In this document: positions 45,197 to 56,817 of the stretch, piece by piece | Layout: each line of letters begins with the position of its first letter | Position numbering within the stretch: the stretch's first letter is position 1 | Assembly: GCA_003586115.2 (NCBI GenBank) | Contig: QVOM02000112.1 | Coordinates: forward strand, 107,658,701 to 107,722,700 | Direction: 5' to 3' | Source of the DNA: Salvator merianae | Lineage: Eukaryota; Chordata; Lepidosauria; Squamata; Teiidae | Length of the DNA: 64,000 nt | The notes under the pieces: model-generated | Database searches by the model: none | The model's input: the letters and a program-made list of their open reading frames with translations, nothing else | Told to the model about the DNA's origin: nothing | Translations under genes and position numbers: made by a program

Positions 45197-47095
45197 GTAA
45201 GTATGTTATGACATTTGATATTTTAAATCTGAATCAGAAGTGAAACATTATTCTGAATGTTGTATCCTATATTTATATGGTATTATTGTTGGTTGTTGCA
45301 TTTTTGAGTAATTATCTAGAGTAAAAAAACTAAATGCTACTATGAAAATATTAAAACATTTAAAATCATAATGCAGATAGACAGAACATATATCGAGAGC
45401 AAAACCAAACAAAAAAACGTCAGCCCATAAGTACATGGAAAACCAATACAGTCCCATAGAACTGTCCTGAATACTTTAATGAATATGAATTTGTTCACTT
45501 GATGCTGAAAATGTGTCATCCCTACTGCTGGACAAGAATTCTACAGGTGAGGATCCACCACCAAATGATTTTTAAAGGAATGTCATTTTGATGCAGGAAA
45601 TATCTGACACCTCAAATGTTGAGCTATGATCCTGAAGTTATATAATTATTTAACAGAATGATCTTATCCATACTTATTCTTAAGTAAGTTTCACTGTGAA
45701 AAGTGGGCATATTTCTGAGGCTAAAACTACAGCATTAAAATGATAGAAATGTGTATAGCAATGACCTGGAGTTGTTAATAAATAGGTAGAATACAAGTAT
45801 ACAAATAAATATAAATAAATAAATAAAATTTATGAAGAAAAGCTGTATTGAATTGGATTAATTGCCCCACCTGGAGCATTGAGTGGTCAATAAGATGCTT
45901 GTGGGAAGCCATGGGCATGATATAGACAATGATGTCCACTGAAGGGAGTCATAGATGGAAGCCTCTCTCTTATGATGCATTGGTTTGTGGGCTTTTTTAA
46001 AAAAAATAAAAAAATACATGTGCTGTCATAGATTAGCTTCTTTCTGAAGTCCCTGCAGCTCTGTGGGAATTTCAGGAAGAAGCCCGTTTGTGATACTGTG
46101 GATGCTTTAAAATAAAAAGAAAAACCCAAGAATCAGTGCCTGCAACCATCTTCTCCAGCTGCCTGGGAGAACTAATAACATTCTTCCAATGATTTCCAGC
46201 AGCTGTTTTTTCGAGGTGTACTATCTCTCATAGTGGAAGTGATATAGCCATCTTTAGTTCAACAGTTTTTAAGTATTCAGACATCACCTTTGCTGTGAAG
46301 CTTGTGGCATGTTGTCAGTTCTACGCGCAGCAGTAGCAAGCGCAGATTCATCAATCATCTTTGATGTCCAAAACATGCCACAGAATGCTCTTTGGTCTGA
46401 TTCTGGGTTAGATCAAACAGCTATTTGTGGTGTGTTTGGGACCTTGAAGAAGATTAACGAATCTATGTGCAACTCTTCTGGGCTCACTCCTGGGTACATC
46501 TGGAAAGTTCTGAGGAATTGTTTTGAGCATGAATCATTGCTGTAGTAGGGTTTGGAAAACCTATCTCTTTCTCTTCATCTCTGTCTAGAATGAAGCTGGG
46601 AAGGGAGGACGTCAGATCCCTGGGTAGTATATGCTATATATTGTAATCTGACGTAACCAAGAGAGTGAGGAGTTTCTTGAAGCATGTGCAGAAGACAAAT
46701 CTCCTAATTAACCATTTATTTGAATGGCCTCAGGATCCTCACACAGATACCACAGGAGGCCCTCAAAAGTCTGTATGAAAGAAGCAAAACAGTGAAAAAG
46801 CTATATATGTAATTACACTATAATCCCAATATTAAATAGGTGTGGTAATTAAAAAAATAAAAATTGGACACATATAAAAGAATGTCTAGTGTTCAACAAG
46901 TATGGTCTATGGGCCATGGACCATTAGAAATTTCTCTTGGAATTGTGTCATCTGCCATACATGATAAATGTTGGACATTCTTGACATCTAGAATATCTTC
47001 CAATTTCAAGGAGAAAGATTTGCTGTTACCTTTTGGGGGCCATTATGGATAAACTGCTTTCTAATGAGTGGCACAGTATCACAAGAAGAGACAGT

Positions 47096-47275
47096 GGCCC
47101 TTTCTGCACTTAGCTTTATTGTGGTTTATATCTTAGAATAGGGACCTGCTATGCACATGCTAATGCAAACTATGAAAGGTCTTGCCCAGGGTCTACCATA
47201 GTCTGCACTAGCATGCAGATGGCAGGTCCCTGTTCTGAGCTATAATCTGGAATAAGTTCAAGTGCAGAAAGGGCC
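47096..47275. mobile_element. Palindromic MITE, family P180, copy 5
   Basis: This is a 180-bp near-perfect palindrome with intact termini and AGT at 47093-47095 and 47276-47278. It lies in CRYL1 intron 4, about 0.8 kb before exon 5. Confidence 0.88.
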
Positions 47276-47313
47276 AGTGTATGAGGCACTTTAGCTCTTA
47301 TTTTGAATGTATC

Positions 47314-47485
47314 TCTGGGTAATCCTGCACTTACTGGTATACTGGACCAGCAAACATGCTAGGAGCTGGTATAGTCTAAGTGAGGCATTGGGCGGGGCCT
47401 CCCTTAGAATTCCCCAGCGTGTGAAAGGGAGTCTCCTAACACACTTGCTGGTCTGGTATACCAGTCACTGCAAACATCGCCCCAA
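47314..47485. mobile_element. Second palindromic MITE family
   Basis: The left arm has CTTACTGGTATACTGGACCA and GCAAACATGCTAGGAGC. The right arm has the complement, GGTCTGGTATACCAGTCACTG. The arms are about 50 bp and the central region is GC-rich. The element is only 40 bp from copy 5 of P180. Confidence 0.65.
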
Positions 47486-48106
47486 GTTTTAATTTGTGTG
47501 TGTCTTTACTGGCTTTTATATGCTTCCAATGTTTTTCTTTTATAATTATATCTTTAGTATTGTGATTATAGTAAAATTATATGTGTATCTCTTTTGTTGT
47601 TGCTGCAGTCCTATGTGCAACTGAACATCCATACTTTCTCGCTTAGCCTGACTTCGCCTTCTCTGCCCCATTTTCCCCTGGCCTGAACATTAGATTATAA
47701 TCTCAGAGCAGAGACCTGTTTTCCTTTTTTTTTCTAAAGAATTCTACTAGAACATTTTGAAACAAACAACAAAGGACAGAGTATTAAACTGAAAATGGCA
47801 AAAGTATGGGTATGTATAGAGATAAACGGGCAATATTAAGAAACACATGTAGTATATAATAAAACATTTGATAGAAAAGCAGGCAAGGAGATATGACCAA
47901 ATAAGGTTTGGGCATTTAGTTCAGTTATGTCCATATGTTTAAAGCTAAAAGGTCCAGGAAGGTTGGATTTAGTTTGTTTACGTGCTTCAGAGATCTGTTT
48001 TCTTGAACTACTTGTATTTAATTACTTAATAGTAATTTTAAATTGAATCCAGTGACCACAATGATAGGGTTTTTTCTTCCTTTTTTAAAAAAATATTTTT
48101 GCCTAG

Positions 48107-48301
48107 GTAAACCCACCATATTTCGTGCCTCTGGTTGAACTGGTTCCCCACCCTGAAACAGAACCTTCTATCATAGAGAAGACATTTGCTCTGATGAAGA
48201 AAATTGGGCAGTCTCCAGTTAAACTGATGAAGGAGATAGACGGCTTTGCTCTGAATAGACTCCAGTATGCAATTATTAGCGAAGCATGGAGGCTTGTTGG
48301 G
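48107..48301 (+). CDS. CRYL1: CRYL1 coding exon 5 (Glu157 and Asn196)
   Basis: This exon is 195 bases, 65 codons, residues 147-211, phase 0 at both ends. It starts [18 protein letters not shown], so Glu157 of the catalytic dyad sits in ELVPHPET. Asn196 sits in ALNRLQYA, where the Rossmann domain passes into the helical C-terminal domain. EAWRLV near the end is a strongly conserved helix. Three consecutive G residues at the donor allow small shifts. The cut GGG|gtatgt at 48301 was chosen because it keeps exon 6 in frame and gives the same length as human CRYL1 across the junction (VGDGVISP against VEEGIVSP). Confidence 0.95.
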
Positions 48302-48927
48302 GTATGTGTGATTCTATTCCACACTCAGTTTTTAAATATGCTTTTGGTTCTATAGACTTAAAGTGCAGACTTGCCTAAAGACAAGTATCATTGGACTTAA
48401 AGGGAATCACAGAACAGTCCTGTTCAGAAGTAAATAACAGTATATCTATTTTTCTTCTATTGTCTGAAATACCTTTTTGCAGTGAAATTGGAAAACCTTT
48501 GCTTTCTGAGAGCTAGTGGCTTATGCAGTAAGAAAGAATGGAGACAGGAGTGGAGGAGAAAGATGTAGGTGTATACAGTAACATGAGGAGCATCCCCAAA
48601 CAGTGCTGTTTTCATCTCTGCTAGATGAACCAGGTGAAAAGGTCACAAACACAAATACTGGTTTTCATGTTGTTCCTCTTCATTTCCTGTTCCAGTCAGA
48701 GTGTTCTGGTCATACTTGTAGCATTTGTGCACGGTGAACCGGTTACGGAAAAAATCCTTTGAACAGAAATATTGCTTTCAGGAATCGAGTCTCTCAAGCT
48801 GTGGTAATTATTTCATGCATCATTCTCCAGCGCTTTCTGGCATCTTGGTTCATCATCGCTTTCAGTGAGAAATAGGATTTCCCATTGCTGCAAGTGATGG
48901 CCTTCCTTCCAGCCCAAGAAAAGCAGG

Positions 48928-49362
48928 GCCTTTTCTACATTATCCTGTTCTACAGTGGAACAGACCTCACAGTGTGGTGATCATCTGCACTGTGAGGCCT
49001 TAGGACAGACTGGCCCAGGAAACCAGCAATCACAGTGCAAATGCTGATATCATGTGTCATGACAGCGGCTGGGAAACTTCCAGCCACTGCCATGGCGACT
49101 GGGAACGCCATGCGACAGCACAGCCACACCGTACCATGCCATGTTTCTCTGTGTTCGCACCCGGAAGAGGGTGCAAAAGCAGTGTACTGGGAGCAGTCCA
49201 GCTGCTCTCAGTACAGCTGTGGAGCACAATTTTGTGCTCCGCAGCAGGTAGCAATCAAGAGCAGCTGTAATCTGCTTCCCATCACCAGGGCCTCCACGGA
49301 ATACAGAAGCACTTCACTAGTGAGTGTCCCGATACTCACCAGTGTGAAGTGCAGAAATACCC
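48928..49362. mobile_element. GC-rich MITE, related to 2581-3339 and 56818-57375
   Basis: It begins GGGCCTTTTCTACATT and ends AGTGCAGAAATACCC. It shares the CAGCGGCTGG and CTGCCATGGCGACTGGG blocks with the other copies. No clear target duplication remains. Confidence 0.55.
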
Positions 49363-50798
49363 GTAGCCCCTGGTACTGTACTTTTTTTATCTGAGCTTCA
49401 GAACTGAGGACCATAGCTACTTTTTCTGTGGCAGAGCTAAGTACAGAAACTTGGGTTTTCATGACTTCTTGACAAATACCTGTTTGATGCAAATAGCCAT
49501 GCATTCACCATGTAATATGGTCTGTCTGTACCTGTAAAAACTGAACGAATAACTGGTCTCTTTAAGTATCTTAAATGTCAGCAGACTTTTCCCTGTGAAA
49601 AATGCAGTGTTGAATTCTCTAAAAAACCTGTCAGTTTAGTAGTGGCCCCATGCCGTAAATGCAAAAACTGCCATGTTTCGTACATGCAAGACTGTTGAAT
49701 ATTCTTAAGCATGTTCAAATAGGATTGCCATATGGAAAAAAGGGCAGGAATCTTAAATCTTTATTGGCGCTGTAGAAGATAGAATTTCAGCAGGTCTGGT
49801 TTGTGATGCAGGAAACATCTGCTGGAATTTTATTTTCTGTGCAACTACAGAGAAAGGTGCAACTACAGAGAAAGTGTACAAATTAACATCTGTCCCACCA
49901 TAAGGGAGGAATTGCTAGCAAGCAGTCTTTGGAAGATCTCAAGGCACATGATGGTTGGTACTGGCTGAAGCCTTTGTTCAGATCCAGATCATTTCCATCA
50001 AAATCTGTCTTAAGTTTTTACAGGCAAGGACCAGGACCTTGAATTGACTTCTGTATACCATTGCTATGTTTGCAGAACAAGAGCAGTGTGAACCTGTCTC
50101 CCCAAGCCCACATACCCCTTGGTTGCAGCAGTCTGCAAATACGTTATTTAGAAGACCCTTTTAAGAGGATTCACTTGTCCTAACCTGCTGTGTAGGGTGT
50201 GCTGGTTGGCTTGGAAATGTGCCCTGTGGATGTAACCAAGCTTTGAACAGTGCTCAGGGAGAAATGACATATGGGAGAACTGGGAATTTCCTCGTAATGA
50301 AAATTCTTGAGAAACTAGGTGTGCTGAGGCCAAATAAATTGCCTGCGTGATACACCCAGTTTCTAATACGCTGTATGGCAGCTGTATTGTGTGTATTTAA
50401 TCACATTCTTGACATCCCCCAAAGCAAGCAAACACCAGTGAGAACTCTATTTGCCGTTGCACAGGGATAAATCATTTTAAAGCTGATGAGATTTATTGGA
50501 AGCCCTAGTTATTTGATAAAATGTGAAAGTGAAACAGGAAGAATAAAAATTCCCATAAAAATGCTAACATTGCATAGAATATTTTAATCAGAAATAGTAA
50601 TTATTCTAGTTGTATAACATAGTTTGGCTTTTATACATTGGTAAAATATGATTTCTCCCGTATAACAGTTTTCTATTTTACAGGATAGCGTTGCCACCCT
50701 TACTGAATCCAGTAAGGTGATTTGGCCTTTGAGGTACCACTAGCTTATGTAGGTGAACTGGGCCTCCCATCTGCAGTGCTCCCATCTGTAGTGCTGCA

Positions 50799-50932
50799 CT
50801 GCATCCAGACATCGCTTACTTATCCTGCTGTATATGGATATTCTGGAATAAAGCATGGACATTCCAGAATATCCATGCTTTATTCCGGAATATCCAAATA
50901 TAGTGGAATAAATAAGCAACCTCTGGATGCAG
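50799..50932. repeat. 134-bp palindrome, probably a MITE
   Basis: Bases 50799-50859 pair with 50872-50932 with few mismatches (CTGCATCCAGA to GGAATAAAGCATGGA). The 12-base centre and its flanks also form a second, inner hairpin. The ends are CTGCATCCAG and CTGGATGCAG. Confidence 0.85.
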
Positions 50933-52110
50933 CCTTATATTAATAGCCCGGGTACCTATGACTCCTCTAACACCTAGTTTTCCACAGGTGATTACTTGCA
51001 TAACACAATTTTGCTCTTCACTGTTTGTGGGAACCAAACCAATTTTGCTCTTCCCACTGTTTGTGGGAACCAAACCATCATATTAAAAGGTTACTGTATT
51101 CACCTTGGGCTTGCATAAATTAGATTTTTACACTGTTAGCACCTTGAATGGATCCACTGTGCTTTCATCTTAGCCTGTATCCCAGTCCCAGCTATGCCTG
51201 ATAACATTTTTCACAGATCCTGCCTTTCCTCTGCATTGTGGTTAATTTCGGTACGTTGATAAGGATGCTGAGGACTGCTCATTGTTTTGAGAACTCCAGC
51301 TTGTATTATGGAAACTATCTGAGAAAAAGTGGGAATAGAAGTTTGATATACACTCTGAAAAACAGCTTGACTCCTTGTAATTTGTTATCAAATAAAGCTG
51401 GAGAGCATGGTTCACCTATTTTCTGCTTATGTGCTTTACATAGGGCCTGGGTGGTGATCTGACACACTTATATGTTGGAATAAAGGGCTATAATTCTTAA
51501 TGTTTTATTTTTCTTTTTGTATCAATTTTTAATTCATTCTAATAGCTAACTGTTAATAAACCTCAAAACCATCCAGTATGATAACATAGCAATTCATTCT
51601 GATCTCTCTTTCTGCCCTTGCACCAGTGGGCCCCTTTACAAAACTTGCTCTATTCTTTCTTTGACTGACTTGACATCTTAATTATTTTGCTTTACCTATT
51701 TAACCCTTTCGTATGCACTTGTAAACCCCTTCCTTTCTGTTTCCTGCCTGCATTTCTCCTTCTCTGGTTTATCGGTTCTCAGGTCTGCATAATCAACCTG
51801 ATTCTCCCTCTTGGCTCCTCCTGTGCTGTATTCAAATGTTGCTTACCTTGCCCCCCTCAAACTAAAGATATCTTTATTCACCTTTTGTCTCCAAATACTC
51901 TTTTACCATTTCTCTTCACACTTAGGTGTTCTGTCTTGAATTTCTTTTCTTCAAAGGCGGCACCTTGTCCGTCAGCTTTTCTTTTTTTTATGTTCAGATC
52001 CCTCTGAAGAATCTAGGTGCTACTCATACTTAGTGGTAAACCCTGCTAAAAAAGCCCCTAGAGAAGAGCCCATACTCTAGCTGGAAGAGAAGGACATGTT
52101 CAAAGGAAGC

Positions 52111-52111
<1 letters not shown>

Positions 52112-52141
<30 letters not shown>

Positions 52142-52142
52142 G
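52112..52142. repeat. (GT)n microsatellite
   Basis: About fifteen uninterrupted GT units lie directly next to the L2 tail. Confidence 0.95.
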
Positions 52143-52575
52143 TATTTATTTATTTATTTACATTTTTATCCCGCCCTTTACCCAAAGGTCTCAGGGCGGA
52201 TTACAGTATTAAAAACCAATTATAAAAATGAGCATACTAAAACAATAACAGTGTCTGAAAATGCCTTGTTTATGAAAAGGCCAGGGCAAAGAGGTGTGTC
52301 TTCACTGCTTTTCTAAACATGTAAAGTGAAGGTGCATGATGCACCTCATGGGTGTGCCTCACTGAGAAGGCCCTGTTCCAGGGGCTCACCCCTTTTGCTA
52401 CAGAAGGTGGTGGTATAACCAGGAGGGCCTCCTCTACAGATCTTAAGGCATGAGCAGTTTGATATGGAGGAAAGCATCCCTTTAAATATTTGGGGCCCAA
52501 GTCATTTAGGATCTTATCAGTTAAGGTTAACACCTTAAATTGGGTTCAGTAGCAAATTGGCAGCCACATACACCA
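52142..52575 (-). mobile_element. L2 LINE 3' end
   Basis: It begins with TATTTATTTATTTATTTACA and ATTTTTATCCCGCCC, the L2 3' terminus on the minus strand. Upstream at 52533-52270 is the frame LGPKYLKGCFPPYQTAHALR and SPWNRAFSV, the L2 ORF C-terminus. Confidence 0.85.
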
Positions 52576-52579
52576 ATAA

Positions 52580-53905
52580 AACAGTGATGAGATAAAATAA
52601 TTTAATTTTAAAGTTAAAAAAAATTCAGTGACATAGATAGACGAAACATAGCAAGACTAATTATCAAAGGCCTTGGTGAACAGAAGCATTTTTACTAAAC
52701 ACCAAAAAGTGAACAGTGATGAAGAATATCATATTCCTGAGGGAGCACTGTTTCAGAATTTGGGAGCTACCACAGATAAAAGTCATTCTTTCTCTAGCCA
52801 GCAAGCCAGCAACCTCAGAGGGGTGGTATTTCCAAGAGGGCCTCCTGCAAATATCTCAGGTGATGAGCAGGACTGTATGGGAGGAAGTGCTCCTTCAGGT
52901 ATTTGGGGCCCAAGGTGTTTAGGACTTTAAAAGTCAGAATCAAAACTATAAATTGGTCCCAGAAGCGGGGAGGCAGCCAGTGCAGGTCTCTGAGGACCAG
53001 AGTAATATGGGTCTGACCAGAAATGCCTGTCAGCAACGTGGCAGCAGCATTTTACACAAGATCAAGCTTCCAAATCAGCTTCAGAGGAAGCCAAAGTACA
53101 GTGTGTTACAGTAATCCAATTTGGAGGTAGCATGGATAACTGTGGTGAGGCGGTCTCTGTCCAGGAAGGGCTTAAGTTTTTTAATTAACATAAGCTGGAA
53201 GTAGGCATTCCTGGTTACTAATACCACCTGTAAATCAAGTGACAGTTGAGGATCCAGGATTATGTCCAAATTCTGCATCTGTTCTTTCGAGGGGAGTGCA
53301 GCCCTGTCTAGAAGAGGATACTTAGTCATTCCCTTCACTCAAGAACCCAGAACCCACAGCTCCTCTATCTTGTCAGGATTCAGTTTAGTGGACCACATCC
53401 AGCATCCCATTGCCTCCAGGCATCGGTTCAGGTGACTCAGATGAAACAGAGATACAGAGCTGGGTTTCATCAGCATACTGGTGGCACCTCACTCCAAACC
53501 CCTTGACAACATGTCTCAGCAGCTTCATAGAAATATTAAAAAGGATACGGAATTGCAAGTAAGCCTCAAGGGGTACAAGCATATCTCTTTGAGATATGCT
53601 GTAGAGATAGGAGCAGAATCACTTTAGAGCATTCCCCCTGATTCCTAATCTTGTAGCTGTTGCAATAAGATACTGCGTTTGACAGTATCAGAAGCTGCTG
53701 AGGGTTCCAACAGCTATAGGGTTGCACTTCCCCTGTCACTCTCTTGCCACAGAACATCCATCAGGGTGATCAAGGCTATCCCAGTGCCATGACCCATCCT
53801 GAAACCAGATTATAATGGGTCTAGAAAATCCGTATCCTCCAAGCATATCTGCAGTTGGCCTACCACCACCTTCTCAAGCACCTTGCCCTGAAAAGAGAGA
53901 TACAA
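52580..53905 (-). mobile_element. L2 LINE, longer copy containing the RT catalytic box
   Basis: A second L2 is read on the reverse strand, in several frames: LTGISGQTHITLVLRDLHWL (53036-52815), QNLDIILDPQLSLDLQVVLV and KLDYCNTLYFGFL (53338-53081), then GVRCHQYADETQLCIS (53582-53385). YADE is the YxDD box with its last Asp changed. Its tail lies near 52590. RT sequence continues to about 53900. Confidence 0.85.
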
Positions 53906-54396
53906 ACTGTGCAAAGCACACACGTCACTCAAAATGTGGCCAACCCAGTGCTGTTTGCACAAATGTTAGGCAAACTGTGCACCAAAGACGTGAATGCTGC
54001 CAACAATTTCTGTAACACTCATACCAAAATGTAATATATAGGACTGTCCTACATGATTCTCCTTCTATAGAGTCTCCAGGTAATTTTATCAAATTCTCTT
54101 TGATATCCTGTATCTCTGCCCTTGTGCAGCCCCATCTTGCATCCCCAATCATGTGCCTGATACTTCTGTTTATGTTATCATCTATAGATAAAATCCATGC
54201 CATCCTTCCCCTAATCCTCCCCTCTGTTATCCTTACACTTTTCCTTATCTGTTCTATGATATCACCCAACCTGCTAAACAGAAAATAAGTTTTGAATTTC
54301 TCTGTTTGTTTCTTCATTCTTCCCCCTTATTTAATCTGTAGGTAACACATTTAACTTCTTCACAACAGTGTGGAAATCTCTTTCTTGTGTTCTGGG

Positions 54397-54480
54397 CATA
54401 GGATCAGAGTTGGAAGGGACCACAAAGTAATCTAGTCCAACCCTTTTCAGTATTCAGGAAGCTTTCCTTATGATCCTTAT
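54397..54480 (-). mobile_element. CR1 LINE 3' end (ATTCTATG type)
   Basis: GGATCAGAGTTGGAAGGGAC followed by CACAAAGTAATCTAGTCCAA is the same terminal segment as that at 14015-14060. Confidence 0.75.
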
Positions 54481-54628
54481 TGACTCAACTCAGCTGATCC
54501 AGCTGAGCCTCATTTATGTGGCACCCATCCTAGTCCAACCCTTTTCAGTGCCCAAAAAGCTTTTCTCATGATCTTTGCTGACTCACTTCAGCTGCTCCAG
54601 CTGCTCCTCATTCATGTGGCACCTACCC
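54433..54628. repeat. 98-bp tandem duplication
   Basis: Unit 1 is 54433-54530 and unit 2 is 54531-54628. Both begin TAGTCCAACCCTTTTCAGT and share GAGCCTCATTTATGTGGCAC-like ends. They are roughly 85 percent alike by eye. The first unit starts within the CR1 end. Confidence 0.85.
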
Positions 54629-54884
54629 AGGCCCTCAGAGTCTGCACCAAATCCTTGATCTTGCCCACAAAGCTCTCCATGAGCCTGCCCCTACTTTGCT
54701 CTTTCTTTCCCTCACCCAATATAGGCACATCTGTGATTTTTACTTCTCCAGTTGAGATTGCTTTGAATGCCACCAAAATTCTCCTGCTCTCTTTCTCAAA
54801 AATGTATGTACTTACAACTCCAGAACACCTGTGTGATAGTATCATTCTTGCTTAATTCAAATCCCTCTTGAGACCTACTTTTGA

Positions 54885-55100
54885 TGTTGTTGTTGTTATT
54901 GTAAGAGTAGTACTAATCAGGTGACATTGAGTTGGGGACCTGAGGTTCACTTCTGGTGACCACCTGGACACATCTGTGCAATTTTCCTGGCAGATAGGGA
55001 AGTGATTTGCCATCACTTTCTTCCAAGGAGATGCCAGGGATTACAGTCCTCTGCGGTTCAGGCAGTTGCTCTGTCACTGAGCAATGGCCATCCGAATACA
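54885..55100 (-). mobile_element. tRNA-type SINE
   Basis: It is the best preserved of the family seen at 19840 and 36665. GTTGTTGTTATTG is the reversed tail at 54887. The GGGATTACAGTCC block at 55033 holds the reversed B-box region, and CACTGAGCAATGGCC at 55075 is the head. Confidence 0.65.
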
Positions 55101-56266
55101 GACCCCTAATTCCCACACTCTACCTTACCCTGTAACCAAGCCTAATCAAAGACAGGTGGAGCGGTGCTGAACTTCTTTCTGCTTTACGTGTGTCCTTTCT
55201 CTTCTGTGAGTTTCACTGAAGCAGACTTTGACTGTAGTTTCCTCAGGAGAAAAAAAGCATTTTGATTCTGCAGTACAATATTGGAAGATAACACTTTTAA
55301 CCTGGATACACCCCATGGGGATACATGACAGCTGGTTGCCCCTGTTTTGCTCTTTCTCAGGTGTGATTGTTTGCCAGTATGCAGTCAGAATGGCCAGGGA
55401 AGTTGGCGGCAGTGCTTATACATTGCCATCAACTTCCAGCTACCCTTGAGGGTTCAGGTGAGTGAGCATTTTTTAAAGAGATATCTCACACCTGGATACT
55501 CTAGTGATCCAGGTGTGGTGGTGTGAGTGTACATCCCAATTGTGGCCCCTTTCAAGGTCAAGCCTAACCCAGTCTGGCGTAACTCCTGCACATGGGAGTG
55601 CCCACAGATTATATGCAGAAATTACATAAATATGACTAATGCAGTATATTACTTAATAACAACATTGTAAACAGCACAAAAAATTACCTCTGCTTTTGGC
55701 CCAGATTTTGCAGCTGCACTGGGGGCAGGTTTGGATAACTCCCTATCCCTTCCAGGTATTAAAGTGATTTTGCTCTGGCCCTGCTAGTTGAGTCTAACAA
55801 AGTGGAAGAGAGGAGATGGTGACAAAGGTAAGAAGTTTTTGAAAAGTAAGAGGAGTGAAGATGCTGGCCATGGAGCATGGATGGTGTAGGATGTGGTTGT
55901 CAAACTGATTTTTCAGCTGTCTCTGAAAAACAACTTCCAGCATTTCACTCCCACTGGGGCTGGTAGAGAATGCTAAGAATTGTTCAGGGACATCTTGAGG
56001 ACCACAGTTTGAGAACTACTGGTCTAAGAACTTGGGTGATTCCATGCCTGGCAAACAGCTGAAGAGATATCAGAACCTCATGTATAACTCAGAGGATAGA
56101 GTACCCCAAGAATAGGGACTGCCCCTCCTTAGAGGAATAGTGAATCAAAAATTCATGGTAAGAAATTTCAGTATTTTCAAAGCATTCTTTATTCCTAAAT
56201 AGAGCAAATAAGAAATTATAATAATAAAGTTCTTTAGCATGTATTATTAATATTTTTGTCACACAG

Positions 56267-56372
56267 GATGGGGTAATATCTCCTCATGATCTGGACCTTG
56301 TAATGTCTGATGGCTTGGGAATGCGGTATGCTTTTATGGGACCTCTGGAAACAATGCATCTAAATGCAGAAG
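56267..56372 (+). CDS. CRYL1: CRYL1 coding exon 6
   Basis: This exon is 106 bases, residues 212-246 plus the first base of codon 247. It includes [19 protein letters not shown] and the ETMHLNAE segment of the C-terminal helical domain, which shapes the substrate pocket and dimer interface in this family. The acceptor is acacag and the donor is gtatgt, phase 1. No exon matching the next conserved segment (after the Gly that would complete codon 247) was found between 56373 and 64000. The remaining exons therefore lie downstream. Confidence 0.95.
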
Positions 56373-56560
56373 GTATGTAATACTGGTAACTAAGGCTTAG
56401 GGTACCTCCAGATGTGGGCTAAAACCCACAGTTCTCCTGAGACTATACTGGGAATATTGCATAATAATTGTGGCACTCCCAGTATATTCCTGGATATTGA
56501 GGCAATATCCCGTAATATCGCTGTTACAGGTTTCCCATAATAGTGATCGCTTACCTTTTC

Positions 56561-56690
56561 CTGCTGGCTCCTTTCGTTATCAAAGCTTTTGCAATATCTG
56601 GAAGCTGGCCAAGGATGTGAAAAAAACCCAAAGGAAAGTGGGTGGCTTCCAGGTACTTGCAAAAGCAATGATAACGACCGGAGCCAGCAG
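56561..56690. repeat. Inverted repeat with 47-bp arms
   Basis: CTGCTGGCTCCTTTCGTTAT at 56561 matches the complement of the sequence ending at 56690 (GATAACGACCGGAGCCAGCA). The arms extend to about 56607 and 56644 with few mismatches. The ends of a larger MITE are likely but not identified. Confidence 0.75.
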
Positions 56691-56817
56691 ACACATGTGG
56701 GCAAGAGGCAGCTTTAAATACGGGAGTTTCCAAAGCAAACATTTTATGATACAAAGTGATTGTGAATGACAGTGGATTTTTGTTATGTAATGGTCAAGTG
56801 AAACCCAAAGTCACACT

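Larger units (their letters stand above)
45197..48106 (+). other. CRYL1: CRYL1 intron 4
   Basis: This intron is 2.9 kb. It contains a P180 MITE (47096-47275) and a second palindromic MITE (47314-47485). The rest, 45197-47090 and 47490-48100, is AT-rich with no recognised feature. Confidence 0.85.
48302..56266 (+). other. CRYL1: CRYL1 intron 5
   Basis: This intron is 8.0 kb. Named contents are a GC-rich MITE (48928-49362), a 134-bp palindrome (50799-50932), a GT microsatellite, L2 copies, a CR1 end, a 98-bp tandem duplication and a SINE. Unassigned stretches are 49380-50690, 50950-52110, 53905-54395 and 55105-56260. Confidence 0.85.

Noticed and set aside
53925..54317. A 130-codon minus-strand frame
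   Set aside because: No family or motif recognised. It borders L2 and CR1 ends and may be repeat-derived, so no gene is called.
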